Below are positions 9,367-17,897 of a DNA stretch of 64,000 nt, piece after piece. The stretch spans positions 97,606 through 161,605 of the forward strand of contig JAJDYR010000018.1 in assembly GCA_022825065.1 (NCBI GenBank), written 5' to 3'. The stretch's first letter is position 1; the number at the start of each line of letters is the position of its first letter. A program made the translations under genes and the position numbers. This stretch comes from a bacterium. Its GTDB lineage: Bacteria > UBA8248. The notes under the pieces were generated by a model, which ran no database searches, was not told where the DNA came from, and saw only the letters and a program-made list of their open reading frames with translations.

Positions 9367-10395
9367 TCACCACGTGAGCACGATGCGGCCCACCGGGTCG
9401 CCCGCGCGGAGGGCGGCCAGGGCGTCGTTGGCGTCGGGCATCGGGGCTTCCTCGGTGATGACGGCGCGCACGCGGCCGTCGTTCACCAGGCTCGCGGCAT
9501 CGCTTACGTCGCGCACAGTGTGGTTGTGCGACGCGACGATCTGGATCCACTTGTAGACGAGCTGTGCGGGGTCGATCTCCACCTTCTGGCCGAAGGAGTA
9601 GCCGAGGATGACGAGGCGTCCGCCGGGTCTTAAGAGATCGATGCACTGCTGGAGCACGGGCGGCACGGCGGCTCCGCCGACGATCTCGAGCGCGATGTCG
9701 GCGCCGAAACCGTTCGTCATGTCCATCACGGCCTTGACCGGGTCGGCCTCCATCGCGTTCACGGTCTCGAACGCGCCCAATTCGCGCGCCTTGGCGAGCT
9801 TTTCCTCCTTCACGTCCACGGCGATCACGTTCACCCCCAGGTGGCGGAGGATTTGCAGGGCGTGCAGCCCCAGGCCTCCTACGCCGAAGATGACGGCGCA
9901 TTCGCCGAGTTCGGGCCGCGCCATGCGGATGGCGTGGAGCGGGGAGCCGAGCGTCCCGCCGATGAGGGAGGCCGCCGCCATCGAGACGTTTTCCCCGATT
10001 TTGACGAGGTTCCGCTCCGAGACCGCGACCAACTGGCCGAAGCCGCCGTCTATCTCTATCCCCAGGCGTCCCGGCGAGTTCAGGCACATCTCCTCATGGC
10101 CGGCGCGGCACATGCGGCAGCGCCCGCAGGTCTGCTTGCTCACGACGACCACGCGGTCGCCGGGGGCGACGGAATCGACTTCTGAGCCCACTTCGAGCAC
10201 GACGCCCGAGTTCTCATGCCCCAGCATCAGGGGCGTGGGGGCCGATTTGACGCTTCCGTCCACTATCTTCAGGTCCGTCGCGCAAAGGCCGTTCGCCTTC
10301 GATTCGACGAGCACCTGGCGGGGGCCGATCTCGGGCTCGGGCGCTTCCTCATAGACGAGGGGTTTGCCGAACTCTTTAAGGATCATGGCCTTCAT
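9367..10395 (-). CDS. Zinc-dependent medium-chain alcohol dehydrogenase
   Basis: A 342-residue MDR-superfamily dehydrogenase. The N-terminal GroES-like domain carries the catalytic-zinc residues in NGLCATDLKIV and LGHENSGVV and the structural-zinc cysteines in CGRCRMCRAGHEEMC. The Rossmann half has the nucleotide motif FGVGGLGLHALQI followed by the acidic VIAVDVKEEK, favouring NAD over NADP. The exact alcohol or polyol substrate is unknown. It lies downstream of the SDR gene on the same strand, separated by a REP-like palindrome. Confidence 0.88.
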   Translation of the reverse strand: MKAMILKEFGKPLVYEEAPEPEIGPRQVLVESKANGLCATDLKIVDGSVKSAPTPLMLGHENSGVVLEVGSEVDSVAPGDRVVVVSKQTCGRCRMCRAGHEEMCLNSPGRLGIEIDGGFGQLVAVSERNLVKIGENVSMAAASLIGGTLGSPLHAIRMARPELGECAVIFGVGGLGLHALQILRHLGVNVIAVDVKEEKLAKARELGAFETVNAMEADPVKAVMDMTNGFGADIALEIVGGAAVPPVLQQCIDLLRPGGRLVILGYSFGQKVEIDPAQLVYKWIQIVASHNHTVRDVSDAASLVNDGRVRAVITEEAPMPDANDALAALRAGDPVGRIVLTW

Positions 10396-10510
10396 GGGCG
10401 GTTCCTCCGCTTTTTGTTATCAAGGGACAAAACCTGCGGCGATTCTAGCAGGCCCGCCGAGGGGATGCCAGATGGGGTGAAAATTTCGGGGTGATGCCTC
10501 GCATTCCGTA

Positions 10511-10569
10511 GCAGGGACAACCCCCTGTGGTTGTCCCTCGTCAGGACAGGCACGGGGGCCTGTCCCTGC
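10511..10569. repeat. Double GGGACAA/GGACAGG palindrome
   Basis: Two adjacent palindromes, GGGACAACCCCCTGTGGTTG..TCCC and GGACAGGCACGGGGGCCTGTCC, between the alcohol dehydrogenase and SDR genes. Same family as 3912-3937, 7855-7882 and 30652-30722. Confidence 0.7.
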
Positions 10570-10572
10570 AAA

Positions 10573-11316
10573 TCACATCCCAAGCCCGCCGTCGATTCGG
10601 AGCACGATGCCGGTCACGTAGCTCGCCTCATCCGACGCCAGGAAGACGAACCCGGCCGCCATCTCCTCGGGCTCGCCCCAACGACCCAGGCAGATGCGCT
10701 CGAGATACTTGGATTCAAAGCGCTCGTCCGTGCGAATCGTCTCTGTCATCGGGGTGATGGCCGCGGGCGAGACGCAGTTCACGGTGATGTTGTAGCGTCC
10801 CAGTTCGCGGGCCGCGCTCTGCGTCGCGCCGACGATGCCCATCTTGGCGGAGGAATAATTGATCTGCCCGATGGTGCCGCGAAGGCCCGCGCCCGAGGTG
10901 ACGTTGATGATGCGGCCCTCTTTCCTTGGGATCATGCGCTTGGCCGCCGCGTGGATGCCCGTCCAGGTGCCCTTCAAGTGCACGGCGATCACCTCGTCCC
11001 ACTGCGTCTCGCTCATCTTGTGGAGCATGGCCGCGCGCACGATGCCTGCGTTGTTCACCATCACGTGGATGGGTCCGTGCGCGGCCTCGGACGCGTCGAG
11101 CGCATCCTCGACTTCTTCCAGGCTGCTCACGTCGGCCTTGTGGAAGAGCGCCTCGCCACCGGCTTCCCGGATCAGGCGCGCCGTCTCCTCGCCGCCTTCC
11201 TCGTTCATGTCGACGACGAGCACCTTCGCGCCTTCCTCGGCGAAGCGTTGGCAGACAGAGCGTCCGATGCCCTGCGCAGCGCCTGTCACGAGGGCGTTCT
11301 TGTCTTTCAGTCTCAT
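10573..11316 (-). CDS. Short-chain dehydrogenase/reductase (FabG-like)
   Basis: A 247-residue classical SDR. The cofactor motif TGAAQGIGRSV is at residues ~12-22, VDMNEE suggests NAD preference, NNAGI is present, and the catalytic triad appears as the serine in VTSGAG and Tyr/Lys in YSSAKMG. Members oxidise hydroxyacyl-CoA or reduce ketoacyl thioesters or other secondary alcohols. Upstream on the same strand is a MaoC hydratase pair, so a role in acyl-CoA beta-oxidation-like chemistry is reasonable but inferred. Confidence 0.88.
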   Translation of the reverse strand: MRLKDKNALVTGAAQGIGRSVCQRFAEEGAKVLVVDMNEEGGEETARLIREAGGEALFHKADVSSLEEVEDALDASEAAHGPIHVMVNNAGIVRAAMLHKMSETQWDEVIAVHLKGTWTGIHAAAKRMIPRKEGRIINVTSGAGLRGTIGQINYSSAKMGIVGATQSAARELGRYNITVNCVSPAAITPMTETIRTDERFESKYLERICLGRWGEPEEMAAGFVFLASDEASYVTGIVLRIDGGLGM

Positions 11317-11341
11317 GGAATTCCTCTCTTTCTTAAGGATT

Positions 11342-11743
11342 TCAGTCCAGCCAGGCCTGTGCGCAGCCTTTGGTGACGACGCGGCCTTCTGAGTCTACCG
11401 CCTCGATCTCGCAGGCGGCGTATTCCCGGCCATTCTCTTGCGTGACCTCGGCCACGACGCCCCGGCAGGTGATGACCTCGCCCAGCTTCACCATGCCCTG
11501 AAAGCGGACTTCCAGCCGCTTGTAGCTTCCCGCGCCGAAGGCGGTTTCGACGAATTGCCCCAGAAAGCCCATCGAGAGCATCCCGTGGGCGATGACGCCC
11601 TCCAGCCCGCCCGCGCGCGCCGCCTCGTCGTCATAGTGGATCGAGTTGTAATCCCCGCTCGCGCCGGCGTATTTCACGAGCTGCGTCCGCGAGACGGGGT
11701 CCTTCACGAGTTCGGGGAGCGCGTCGCCCTTTTGGTAGCGCAT
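11342..11743 (-). CDS. MaoC-like hot-dog dehydratase (hydratase 2 motif)
   Basis: A 133-residue R-hydratase-like hot-dog protein. YAGASGDYNSIHYDD followed by GVIAHGMLSMGFLGQ is the MaoC catalytic signature, with Asp and His of the hydratase-2 motif. The ATG at 11743 opens this domain. It directly follows the gene at 11754-12188; in known MaoC pairs a catalytic half and a degenerate half form a heterodimer that hydrates enoyl-CoA. The SDR follows after a 25-base gap, consistent with successive hydration and oxidation steps. Confidence 0.85.
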   Translation of the reverse strand: MRYQKGDALPELVKDPVSRTQLVKYAGASGDYNSIHYDDEAARAGGLEGVIAHGMLSMGFLGQFVETAFGAGSYKRLEVRFQGMVKLGEVITCRGVVAEVTQENGREYAACEIEAVDSEGRVVTKGCAQAWLD

Positions 11744-11753
11744 CGTCTCTCCC

Positions 11754-12188
11754 TCAGTTCCTGAACCGCCGGAGCGACACCCACTTGCCGCCGCCCACGC
11801 GGGAGCCGTCGCGCGCGTCGAGAAACTCGTATTCGCGCTCGACGAATACCAGATCGCCCGTGCGGCCCGATTTTTCGGTGATGTCCACGATGGTGAAGGA
11901 TACGTCCAACTCATCGCCCGCGCGGATGGGCCGCTCGACCTCATAGACCTGGGAGGCGTGGAGCCCCACGTCGCCGAAACCGGGCGGCAAGTCGGGGTAG
12001 GCGTCCCCGGGCCGGAAGGTGGTGGGAAACGTCGGCGGCGCGACCGCATCAGGTCCCCGGTAGGCGGGGTTATCATCCCCAACCGCGTCCGCGAATTTCT
12101 CGATTGCCCCCTGCTCGACCCTCACGCGGTAGGGGCCGTGCTTTCGCCCCACAAGGGCGCGTATTTCGGGCGTGATTCTCGTGCTCAT
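11754..12188 (-). CDS. MaoC-like N-terminal (FAS1-type) dehydratase domain protein
   Basis: A 144-residue hot-dog protein of the MaoC_dehydrat_N type. It has the characteristic AVGDDNPAYRG and APPTFPTTFRPG segments but lacks the D-x4-H catalytic signature, as expected for the non-catalytic partner of the adjacent MaoC gene. Only ten bases separate the two. It lies just downstream of the ADP-forming acyl-CoA synthetase, so the whole stretch from 14310 down to 10573 may be one transcription unit. Confidence 0.82.
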   Translation of the reverse strand: MSTRITPEIRALVGRKHGPYRVRVEQGAIEKFADAVGDDNPAYRGPDAVAPPTFPTTFRPGDAYPDLPPGFGDVGLHASQVYEVERPIRAGDELDVSFTIVDITEKSGRTGDLVFVEREYEFLDARDGSRVGGGKWVSLRRFRN

Positions 12189-12201
12189 GCGTGTCCTCTC
12201 G

Positions 12202-14310
12202 TCAGGGGTTCGTCTTTATCCGAACGTCCACGGCGATGCAGCCTTCCGCCGTAGCGATGAGCGGGTTCAAGTCCATCTCGGCGACCGTATCTTCTAATTC
12301 TGTCGCCAGTTCGGAGATTTTGACCATTATATCGGATACGAGCGGAATTTGAACGGTTGGCCCGCCCCGGAAGCCGTCGAAGATGACGCGCGAGCGAAGG
12401 CCCGACAGCGCGCGCGCGGCCTCAGTGGCCTCGAAAGGAGGCAGCAAACGGGCCACGTCGTCCAACGCCTCTACGTACACGCCGCCGAGTCCCGCCGTGA
12501 CGCACGGGCCGAACGTCGGGTCGTTCGATACGCCGACGAGGAGTTCCAGGCCGCCCTCGATCATCTCCTGAACCAGAAGGCGGGCATCATAGCTGAGGGC
12601 TAGCAGTTTTTGAGCTGCGCACAGAACCTCATCAGGCGTGTTAAGACCTAAAATGACGCCGCCCGCTTCCGTCTTGTGCGAGAGGTTGTCCGATACGACC
12701 TTGAGGGCGATGGGCGCTTTATAATTTTCCCACGTTTTGAGCGCTTCTTCGGACGTTTCAACCAGGGTCTCCTTCGGTCTCGGGACGCCGTAGAGATCGA
12801 GAATTTCCGCACAGGTCTCGGCCGGAAGAAAGCCGTCGGGAGAGGGAATACTCTCTCGCATGAGTCGCTTCGCTTGCTCCGCCCGCGCCGTGTCGACCAA
12901 GCGGGGCCGGGAGGCGGCCGCCTCGCGCGCGTTTTTGAGAGATATGAGGGATTCAAGCCCTCGAATCGCGCGGGCGTAATCGCCGAAAACGGGCACGGAG
13001 GCTTTCCTGAGCGCGTCTATCTGCTCGCGCGGCCCAGTCATCCAGGTGAATGCGACGGGCACGCGTGAGGTTTCGAAGAGCGCCTTAACTTCCTGTGCAA
13101 TCTGCTCGCCCACGTGGTGGTAGACGCCCATCATGAAGAGCAGGGCGTCCACGTTCTCATCTCCCGCCACGGCTTCCCCCGCCGTTTTAAGCGGCTGGCT
13201 CTCGGGCTTGCTGACCATGAGGGATACGAGGTCGACGGGGTTGTCCTTGGGCGCGTAGTCGGGCAGGACGCCCGCGAGTTTTTCCTGTGTTCCCTCCGCG
13301 AGAATGGGAAGCGCAAGCCCTGCCTCGGTGGATAAATCCGCTGCGAGTGAACCCAACCCGCCCGAGAAGCTTAGAACGCCCACTCCGTTTCCTTGAATCG
13401 GTCTGCTTCGCGCGAGAAAATCCGCTATTTCGATGAACGCATCCATGGATTCGAGCACCTGAATCCCGTACTGCGCGGCGAAGGCGTCGAAAACGTCGCT
13501 CGAAGTGGTGATGGCGGCGGTGTGGCTGCGCGCGGCGCGCGCGCCTTCTTCGGTCTTGCCGCCCTTGAGGAGGACGATGGGCTTATCCCGCTCCAGCGCG
13601 CGCAGGGCGGCTTGCTTCAGGCGCTCGCCGTCGCGCACGGATTCGAGATACCCGCAGATGACGCGCGTGTGCGGGTCGTCGAGGAAGTATTCGACGCATT
13701 CCGCGAAATCAACGTCCACCTCGTTGCCGAGGCTCACGAGGCTGCTGATGCCCGAGCCGCTCTCCTGAAAGCCCGTGAGCATGCACGCCCCCATCGCCCC
13801 GCTCTGGGTGACGATTGCCACCGCCCCCGGTATGAGCGGGTCGTCGTCGCGGATGGATATCGTGAACGTCGCCATGAGCTTCGAGCGCACGTGCACCACG
13901 CCCATGCAGTTGGGGCCGAGTACGCGCATGCCGGACGTATCGCGCAACTCCAGAATTTTCTTCTGGAGCGCCACGCCCTCTGCGCCCGTTTCGGCAAAGC
14001 CGGAGGTGATGACGGCGGCCGCCCTGACCCCGCGCTCCGCGCACTGGGCGAGGGCGGGCAGCACGTCTTCCCGCGGGGTGCAGATGAGCGCGAACTCGGG
14101 CGCTTCGGGGAGTGAGGTGACGTCGGGGTAGCATTTTAAGCCCGCTATCTCCTCGCGCCTCGGGTTGATGGGATAGATGGGGCCGGGAAAGCCGTAGCGC
14201 ATCGTGAGCCGCAAGGGGATGCCGCCCAGGCGGTTCAAGTCGGAGGCCGCGCCCACCACCGCGAAGGATTCCGGGTGAAAAAGGCTCGTAAGGGATTCGT
14301 GTGTTCTCAT
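12202..14310 (-). CDS. ADP-forming acetate/acyl-CoA synthetase (fused alpha-beta)
   Basis: A 702-residue protein with the CoA-binding Rossmann domain first (FAVVGAASDLNRLGGIPLR), then succinyl-CoA-ligase-like domains (VTQSGAMGACML, LLKGGKTEEGARAARSHTAA), and a C-terminal ATP-grasp domain from about residue 480 (YGVPRPKETLV, PIALKVVSDNLSHKTEAGGV). This is the architecture of NDP-forming acyl-CoA synthetases, which make acyl-CoA reversibly with ADP rather than AMP. The acid used is not evident. The flanking MaoC pairs on both sides suggest an acyl-CoA pathway. Confidence 0.88.
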   Translation of the reverse strand: MRTHESLTSLFHPESFAVVGAASDLNRLGGIPLRLTMRYGFPGPIYPINPRREEIAGLKCYPDVTSLPEAPEFALICTPREDVLPALAQCAERGVRAAAVITSGFAETGAEGVALQKKILELRDTSGMRVLGPNCMGVVHVRSKLMATFTISIRDDDPLIPGAVAIVTQSGAMGACMLTGFQESGSGISSLVSLGNEVDVDFAECVEYFLDDPHTRVICGYLESVRDGERLKQAALRALERDKPIVLLKGGKTEEGARAARSHTAAITTSSDVFDAFAAQYGIQVLESMDAFIEIADFLARSRPIQGNGVGVLSFSGGLGSLAADLSTEAGLALPILAEGTQEKLAGVLPDYAPKDNPVDLVSLMVSKPESQPLKTAGEAVAGDENVDALLFMMGVYHHVGEQIAQEVKALFETSRVPVAFTWMTGPREQIDALRKASVPVFGDYARAIRGLESLISLKNAREAAASRPRLVDTARAEQAKRLMRESIPSPDGFLPAETCAEILDLYGVPRPKETLVETSEEALKTWENYKAPIALKVVSDNLSHKTEAGGVILGLNTPDEVLCAAQKLLALSYDARLLVQEMIEGGLELLVGVSNDPTFGPCVTAGLGGVYVEALDDVARLLPPFEATEAARALSGLRSRVIFDGFRGGPTVQIPLVSDIMVKISELATELEDTVAEMDLNPLIATAEGCIAVDVRIKTNP

Positions 14311-14320
14311 CGGGTGGAGA

Positions 14321-14752
14321 TCAGGCGAGCCGGGCGCCGGCAGTGCCGACCGTTACGGCTGCGCCGTCCTGGTTCGTGAGCGAAACGTCGAAGAGATAAT
14401 GCGTGGCGCCCTGGTCGAGCGTTTTCTCCCTGAGCACCGCCTTGAGCGTCAGAATGTCGCCCGGGAATATGGGTTTTACGAAAGAAACGTCCACCTCACC
14501 GCCCGTGATGAAGCCGAAGCCTAAGTGATCGAGCATGAGTTCGGTGATGAACGACACCGGGTGTCGGCCCGTCGCCACCGCACGGGGGAGACCCGCTTTC
14601 CGCGCGACCTCATCGTCGGTGTGGATGTTCTTCGTATCCACGCCGCCGGTGACGTAGCGGTTGAATTTGAGGATGTCCTCCCAATCCACCTCGTGCGTCC
14701 GCTCGGGGAGGGCGTCTCCTGGTTCCAGGTTTTCGAGCAGCGTATCAGTCAT
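14321..14752 (-). CDS. MaoC-like hot-dog dehydratase
   Basis: A 143-residue protein with NRYVTGGVDTKNIHTDDEVAR-like sequence (residues ~31-51), then GLPRAVATGRHPVSFITELM, resembling the R-hydratase fold with D and H of the catalytic motif. It overlaps the next gene (14745-15188) by eight bases, which implies translational coupling and a heteromeric pair. It sits immediately upstream of the ADP-forming synthetase on the same strand. Confidence 0.8.
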   Translation of the reverse strand: MTDTLLENLEPGDALPERTHEVDWEDILKFNRYVTGGVDTKNIHTDDEVARKAGLPRAVATGRHPVSFITELMLDHLGFGFITGGEVDVSFVKPIFPGDILTLKAVLREKTLDQGATHYLFDVSLTNQDGAAVTVGTAGARLA

Positions 14753-15188
14753 CTTTTTCGTGCCTTCTCGTGAGGCTCAGGACGGAAGTGTGCGAAGAGG
14801 TGAGCAAAAGCTCCCCCGCCTCGTTCGTGACGCTTAGCTCGCTCACGATCCAGCCCTTCTCGCGCTTGACGTAGAGGTCGGTCACCGTGACTTTCTGGCG
14901 CACCACCTCGCCGACGCGCACGGGCTTGTGGAAGCGATAGCCGAGCTTGGCGTGGATGGTGCCGAAACGCTTGTAGTTCTCATCGTAAATGGCGAGCAGG
15001 TCGTTGATGAAGATCATGGGCGGCGCGATGGCCCCGCCCGCGGGCGATTCGCCCGTATACCACTCCCGCCGCGCGCCCACTGCCTCGCAGTGCGCGTCCA
15101 CCATCGCCTGCGTCACCGTGAGGCTGCGCTCGCCGATCGTCATGCCGACTTGCAGGTTCTCCCAGACGAAATCGGGTTTTTCGTTCAT
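14745..15188 (-). CDS. MaoC-like hot-dog protein, partner subunit
   Basis: A 147-residue hot-dog protein beginning DFVWENLQVGMTIGERS, the typical entry of MaoC-type N-terminal halves. It has APPMIFINDLLAIYDENY in the helix position but no clear catalytic Asp/His pair, so it is probably the structural half of a heterodimer with the overlapping downstream gene. It is first in the run of CoA-related genes; the upstream DNA is a G-tract repeat block. Confidence 0.78.
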   Translation of the reverse strand: MNEKPDFVWENLQVGMTIGERSLTVTQAMVDAHCEAVGARREWYTGESPAGGAIAPPMIFINDLLAIYDENYKRFGTIHAKLGYRFHKPVRVGEVVRQKVTVTDLYVKREKGWIVSELSVTNEAGELLLTSSHTSVLSLTRRHEKDD

Positions 15189-15225
15189 GACTGACAGCCT
15201 CCTGAGTTCTCTTTATTCCGGGGCT

Positions 15226-15405
15226 GTTGAAAAAGCCCCCGAGAGGGTAATGGCAACCCCCTTGAAAGGGAAACCCCACAAAGGCAACCCCCCCTACCCC
15301 CCCTTGTCAGGGGGGCAAGAAAAAGCAAAACCCCCTCAGCCCGGCAGGGGCGCATCGCCTTGTTATACCCCCCTGACAAGGGGAGGTAGGGGGGGTTGCT
15401 TTTCC
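15226..15405. repeat. G-tract inverted-repeat element, copy B
   Basis: Starts GGGGCTGTTGAAAAAGCCCC, then ACCCCCCCTTGTCAGGGGGG near 15297-15316 and the inverse CCCCCCTGACAAGGGGAGG near 15368-15386. It closely matches copy A, including the GCAAGAAAAAGCAAAACCCC spacer start. No gene in 15189-15510. Confidence 0.85.
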
Positions 15406-15510
15406 ATTCGAGAGGGGCTTCTCTTCTACCCCTGAAATGTGGCCTTTTCCAACAACCCCTCAAGGAAGGAGTGAAGTCTCTTTCCTCCCCGACAGGCTCT
15501 ACACGCCGAA

Positions 15511-16200
15511 TCACGAAATCGAAGGTTTTTCAACACTTCCATCCTCAGACACTGGCCCCGGGAAGGTCTCGGGCCAGTCCGCCACCACCTCCGCGAGATA
15601 GGCTTTCAGGTTCTCGGGGTCCTGCCTGCGCCCGATGGTGATGCCGGATATCGTTTTCGGCTCGTCCAGCGGAATGCGCAGGGCGTCCTGGAAGCGGTTT
15701 CTCATGTTGAAGTAGGTGATGACCATCGTGAGTTCGACGAATTCGCGGTCGTCGAAGTGCCGCCGCACTTCGCAGAACACGTCGTCGCGCGTCTTGGCGG
15801 TATTGCGCGTCACATGCTCCGCCCACAGGACGGCGGCCTTCTCCCTCGGGGTCATCGTTTCGGAGTCCATATAGGCGTCCGAGCAAATTTCCTGCACCTG
15901 CGCTTCCGTCACCCCGGCGTCTCGACCGAGCGCCGTGTTGTGTCCGAGTCAGTAGTCGCACCCGTTCAGGTGGCTCGTCTTGATGACGGCGATTTCCTTG
16001 ATCTTGGTGGGCAGCACCGTGCCCAGCCCCTCGCGCATGAGGGTGACGGTGAGCGGCAGGATGACCTTGGCCACGTGGGGCTGATAGGCCATGACGGCGA
16101 AGGAATTCGCCACGCGGCCGAGCATATTCGTCACGCCCTCGAATAGTTTCGCGGCTTCGCCTTCGGCTTCGTCGACCCGTATCGGTTTCATGTAGTTCAC
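15511..16200 (-). CDS. AhpD/CMD-family selenoprotein with C-x-x-U site (in-frame TGA)
   Basis: A 229-residue carboxymuconolactone-decarboxylase/AhpD-like protein if the in-frame TGA at 15949-15951 is read as selenocysteine. The sequence reads NGCDY-U-LGHN, exactly where AhpD-type enzymes carry the redox pair C-x-x-C-x-x-H, so Sec84 replaces the second cysteine. Homology continues on both sides in the same frame (VLPTKIKEIAVIKTSHL before; ALGRDAGVTEAQVQEI after), which rules out a frameshift. The start is GTG at 16200 with GGAGG eight bases upstream. A hairpin at 15915-15935 has the spacing of a bacterial SECIS. Expected role: thiol/selenol-dependent peroxidase or reductase. The alternative is a pseudogene with a Cys-to-stop mutation. 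Confidence 0.85.
15915..15935 (-). promoter_or_regulatory. Candidate bacterial SECIS hairpin (AhpD-like gene)
   Basis: Reading the minus strand after the TGA: CGGCG CTC GGTC GAG A CGCCG, an eight-base-pair stem with one bulged A and a GGTC loop. The loop starts 21 bases after the TGA and opens with G, matching the loose rule for bacterial SECIS elements (apical G near the loop start, about 16-37 bases from UGA). Confidence 0.65.
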
Positions 16201-16216
16201 GCGCGCGTCCTCCGCT

Positions 16217-16954
16217 TTATTCGACCGGCGGCCAGATGCGCTTGCCGCGCGTCGGCGAGCCGGGGGCGTGGAGCAGGCGCTGGCATACGTGGTACGACCA
16301 GTCGTTCTCGCCGGGGAAGAGCTTGTCCGCGCGCGGGAAGTGCTCGAGAACCATCTCCAGCGAGGCGAACTCATAGAAGATGGAGTGCTTCGCCCATCCC
16401 GCCACCGAGACGAGCTTGCGGGTGCCCACGCAGCCGCGCATGTACTTCATCGCGGGCAGGCGGTCCTGCGCGTACCACGAACTCAGGTCGAAATCATCCT
16501 CGGGCGTGAAGCAGTTGAACGTGCCCATCTGGACGATTGGCGCGGGCACGCCGCCCAGGGCGCGGGTGGCGGCGGCGGGGCCGTTCACCCGGTCCACCTC
16601 GGTGAAGATGCCCGTGCGCTCGCCGATTCTCTTGGCGATCATCGCCTTCGTCTCATCGGAATACGTCTCCGCGAGCTGCGCGGGGTTGGGACTCAGGAAC
16701 ACCTCGGCGCTCGTGCCGCCTAAGAGCAGCAGAAACTCCGTGCCGTTCGGGATCGAGGGGTCGTCCGTGTAGGCGAGGTGGTCTTTTTTCTTCGATTTGG
16801 GTGATTCCCTGTCCACGAGTTCATAGTGGGCCGCCCACATGTAGCCGGGGCGCTTGAGCGCGTCCTTGATGTGGGTATGGTGGAGCCAGTCGTTGTATTC
16901 GGCCTCGTCTTCTTTCGGAAGGTCGTACCAGGTCGCCCAGATGCTTCTGTCCAT
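16217..16954 (-). CDS. Hypothetical protein, possible dimeric alpha-beta barrel
   Basis: A 245-residue soluble protein beginning MDRSIWATWYDLPKEDEAEYNDWLHHTHIKD (residues 1-31), a pattern seen in ferredoxin-like dimeric alpha-beta barrel proteins (EthD/DUF4286-like) in which a conserved W-x-x-H-H element follows the first strand. A second related half begins near residue 140 (MGTFNCFTPEDDFDLSSWY), suggesting an internal duplication. It lies between two CMD-family genes on the same strand, with 16- and 33-base gaps, so co-transcription is likely. No function is assigned. Confidence 0.65.
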   Translation of the reverse strand: MDRSIWATWYDLPKEDEAEYNDWLHHTHIKDALKRPGYMWAAHYELVDRESPKSKKKDHLAYTDDPSIPNGTEFLLLLGGTSAEVFLSPNPAQLAETYSDETKAMIAKRIGERTGIFTEVDRVNGPAAATRALGGVPAPIVQMGTFNCFTPEDDFDLSSWYAQDRLPAMKYMRGCVGTRKLVSVAGWAKHSIFYEFASLEMVLEHFPRADKLFPGENDWSYHVCQRLLHAPGSPTRGKRIWPPVE

Positions 16955-16987
16955 GCGGTGTCCCCCAGGGATATCGAATAATGGATA

Positions 16988-17371
16988 TTAAGCGTTCCGT
17001 TCTTCCAGGACGGCGCGGAGGCACTTGATGCCCATCATCAGCGAAGGGCCGCCGGCCGGGAAAATGAGGCACTGCACGGCCTCGAATATCTCATCCTCGG
17101 TGGCGCCCAGGTCCATCGCGCGGCGCATGTGGTTCTTGACGTAGGTTTCCACCTCCGTGCCGGGCAGGCGCACGCAGAGGGCGGTGACCGTGATGATCTC
17201 GCGCATCTTTTCAGAGAGCGCGCCCTCGCGCTTGAGGACGTGGTTGTACACCGCGCTTTGCCTGGCGTGGTATTCGGGGTCCTTTTCGATGTAGAACTCC
17301 TGTTCGGGCAGCGACCAGCCGCGGTCGGCGACCATCTGATCGATCAGGGCCTTCTTCTCGGCGTCGTCCAT
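16988..17371 (-). CDS. Carboxymuconolactone decarboxylase family protein (no CxxC)
   Basis: A 127-residue all-helical CMD-domain protein. The core SEKMREIITVTALCVRLPG then EVETYVKNHMRRAMDLGATEDEIFEA matches the family, but the redox C-x-x-C pair is absent (only a lone cysteine in ALCVRLPG), so it is more likely a decarboxylase-like or structural member than a peroxidase. It leads a three-gene run that ends with the selenoprotein at 15511-16200; the contrast between the two CMD proteins is notable. Confidence 0.82.
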   Translation of the reverse strand: MDDAEKKALIDQMVADRGWSLPEQEFYIEKDPEYHARQSAVYNHVLKREGALSEKMREIITVTALCVRLPGTEVETYVKNHMRRAMDLGATEDEIFEAVQCLIFPAGGPSLMMGIKCLRAVLEERNA

Positions 17372-17529
17372 GTTCGGTCTCCATATTGGTGATCTGGGAG
17401 CGGGCCGTGGGTTGCCCGGCGCGCGAACCGGCCCCCTCCGGGGGCGGGCCGCATTCCCGCACGAGACGTAGTCAGGGCGTTCCTGTGAGAAATAGTATGA
17501 AACCCGAACGGATTCGGGATGGTTTGTAG

Positions 17530-17602
<73 letters not shown>

Positions 17603-17703
17603 AAGAGAAAAGAGATTTACGACGCGTCGGCTCGTAAGTCAAGCCGTCCGATGAAACCGCGAACGGTGAAAGGCGGAATTCGGCTCCTCGCGCCGCCGTT
17701 GGC

Positions 17704-17732
17704 TTGACGAAGGCGGGGGCGGTGTGTTCAAT
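17704..17732 (+). promoter_or_regulatory. Sigma-70-type promoter for tRNA-Thr
   Basis: TTGACG, a 17-base spacer, then TTCAAT, placed about 50 bases upstream of the tRNA-Thr 5' end. Good -35, moderate -10. Confidence 0.5.
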
Positions 17733-17782
17733 ACCACCCTCATGGGGAACGCGAGCCTCACCAGGGTTGCATACTCCTTTCA

Positions 17783-17859
17783 GCCGACGTAGCTCAGACA
17801 GGTAGAGCAGCTGATTCGTAATCAGCAGGTCACCGGTTCAAGTCCGGTCGTCGGCTCCA
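17783..17859 (+). tRNA. tRNA-Thr (CGT anticodon)
   Basis: A 77-base cloverleaf with encoded CCA: acceptor GCCGACG/CGTCGGC, anticodon arm GCTGATTCGTAATCAGC with anticodon CGT, T-arm ACCGGTTCAAGTCCGGT. It lies 38 bases upstream of the dehydrogenase gene on the same strand. Confidence 0.96.
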
Positions 17860-17897
17860 ACAGAATTCAATTCCCCTTCATCCATCCGAGGTGTCGC

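Noticed and set aside
15511-16374. The broken CMD gene as a frameshift or two separate genes
   Set aside because: Both halves are in the same frame, separated only by one TGA at the conserved redox Cys position, with a SECIS-like hairpin after it. Selenocysteine explains this better.
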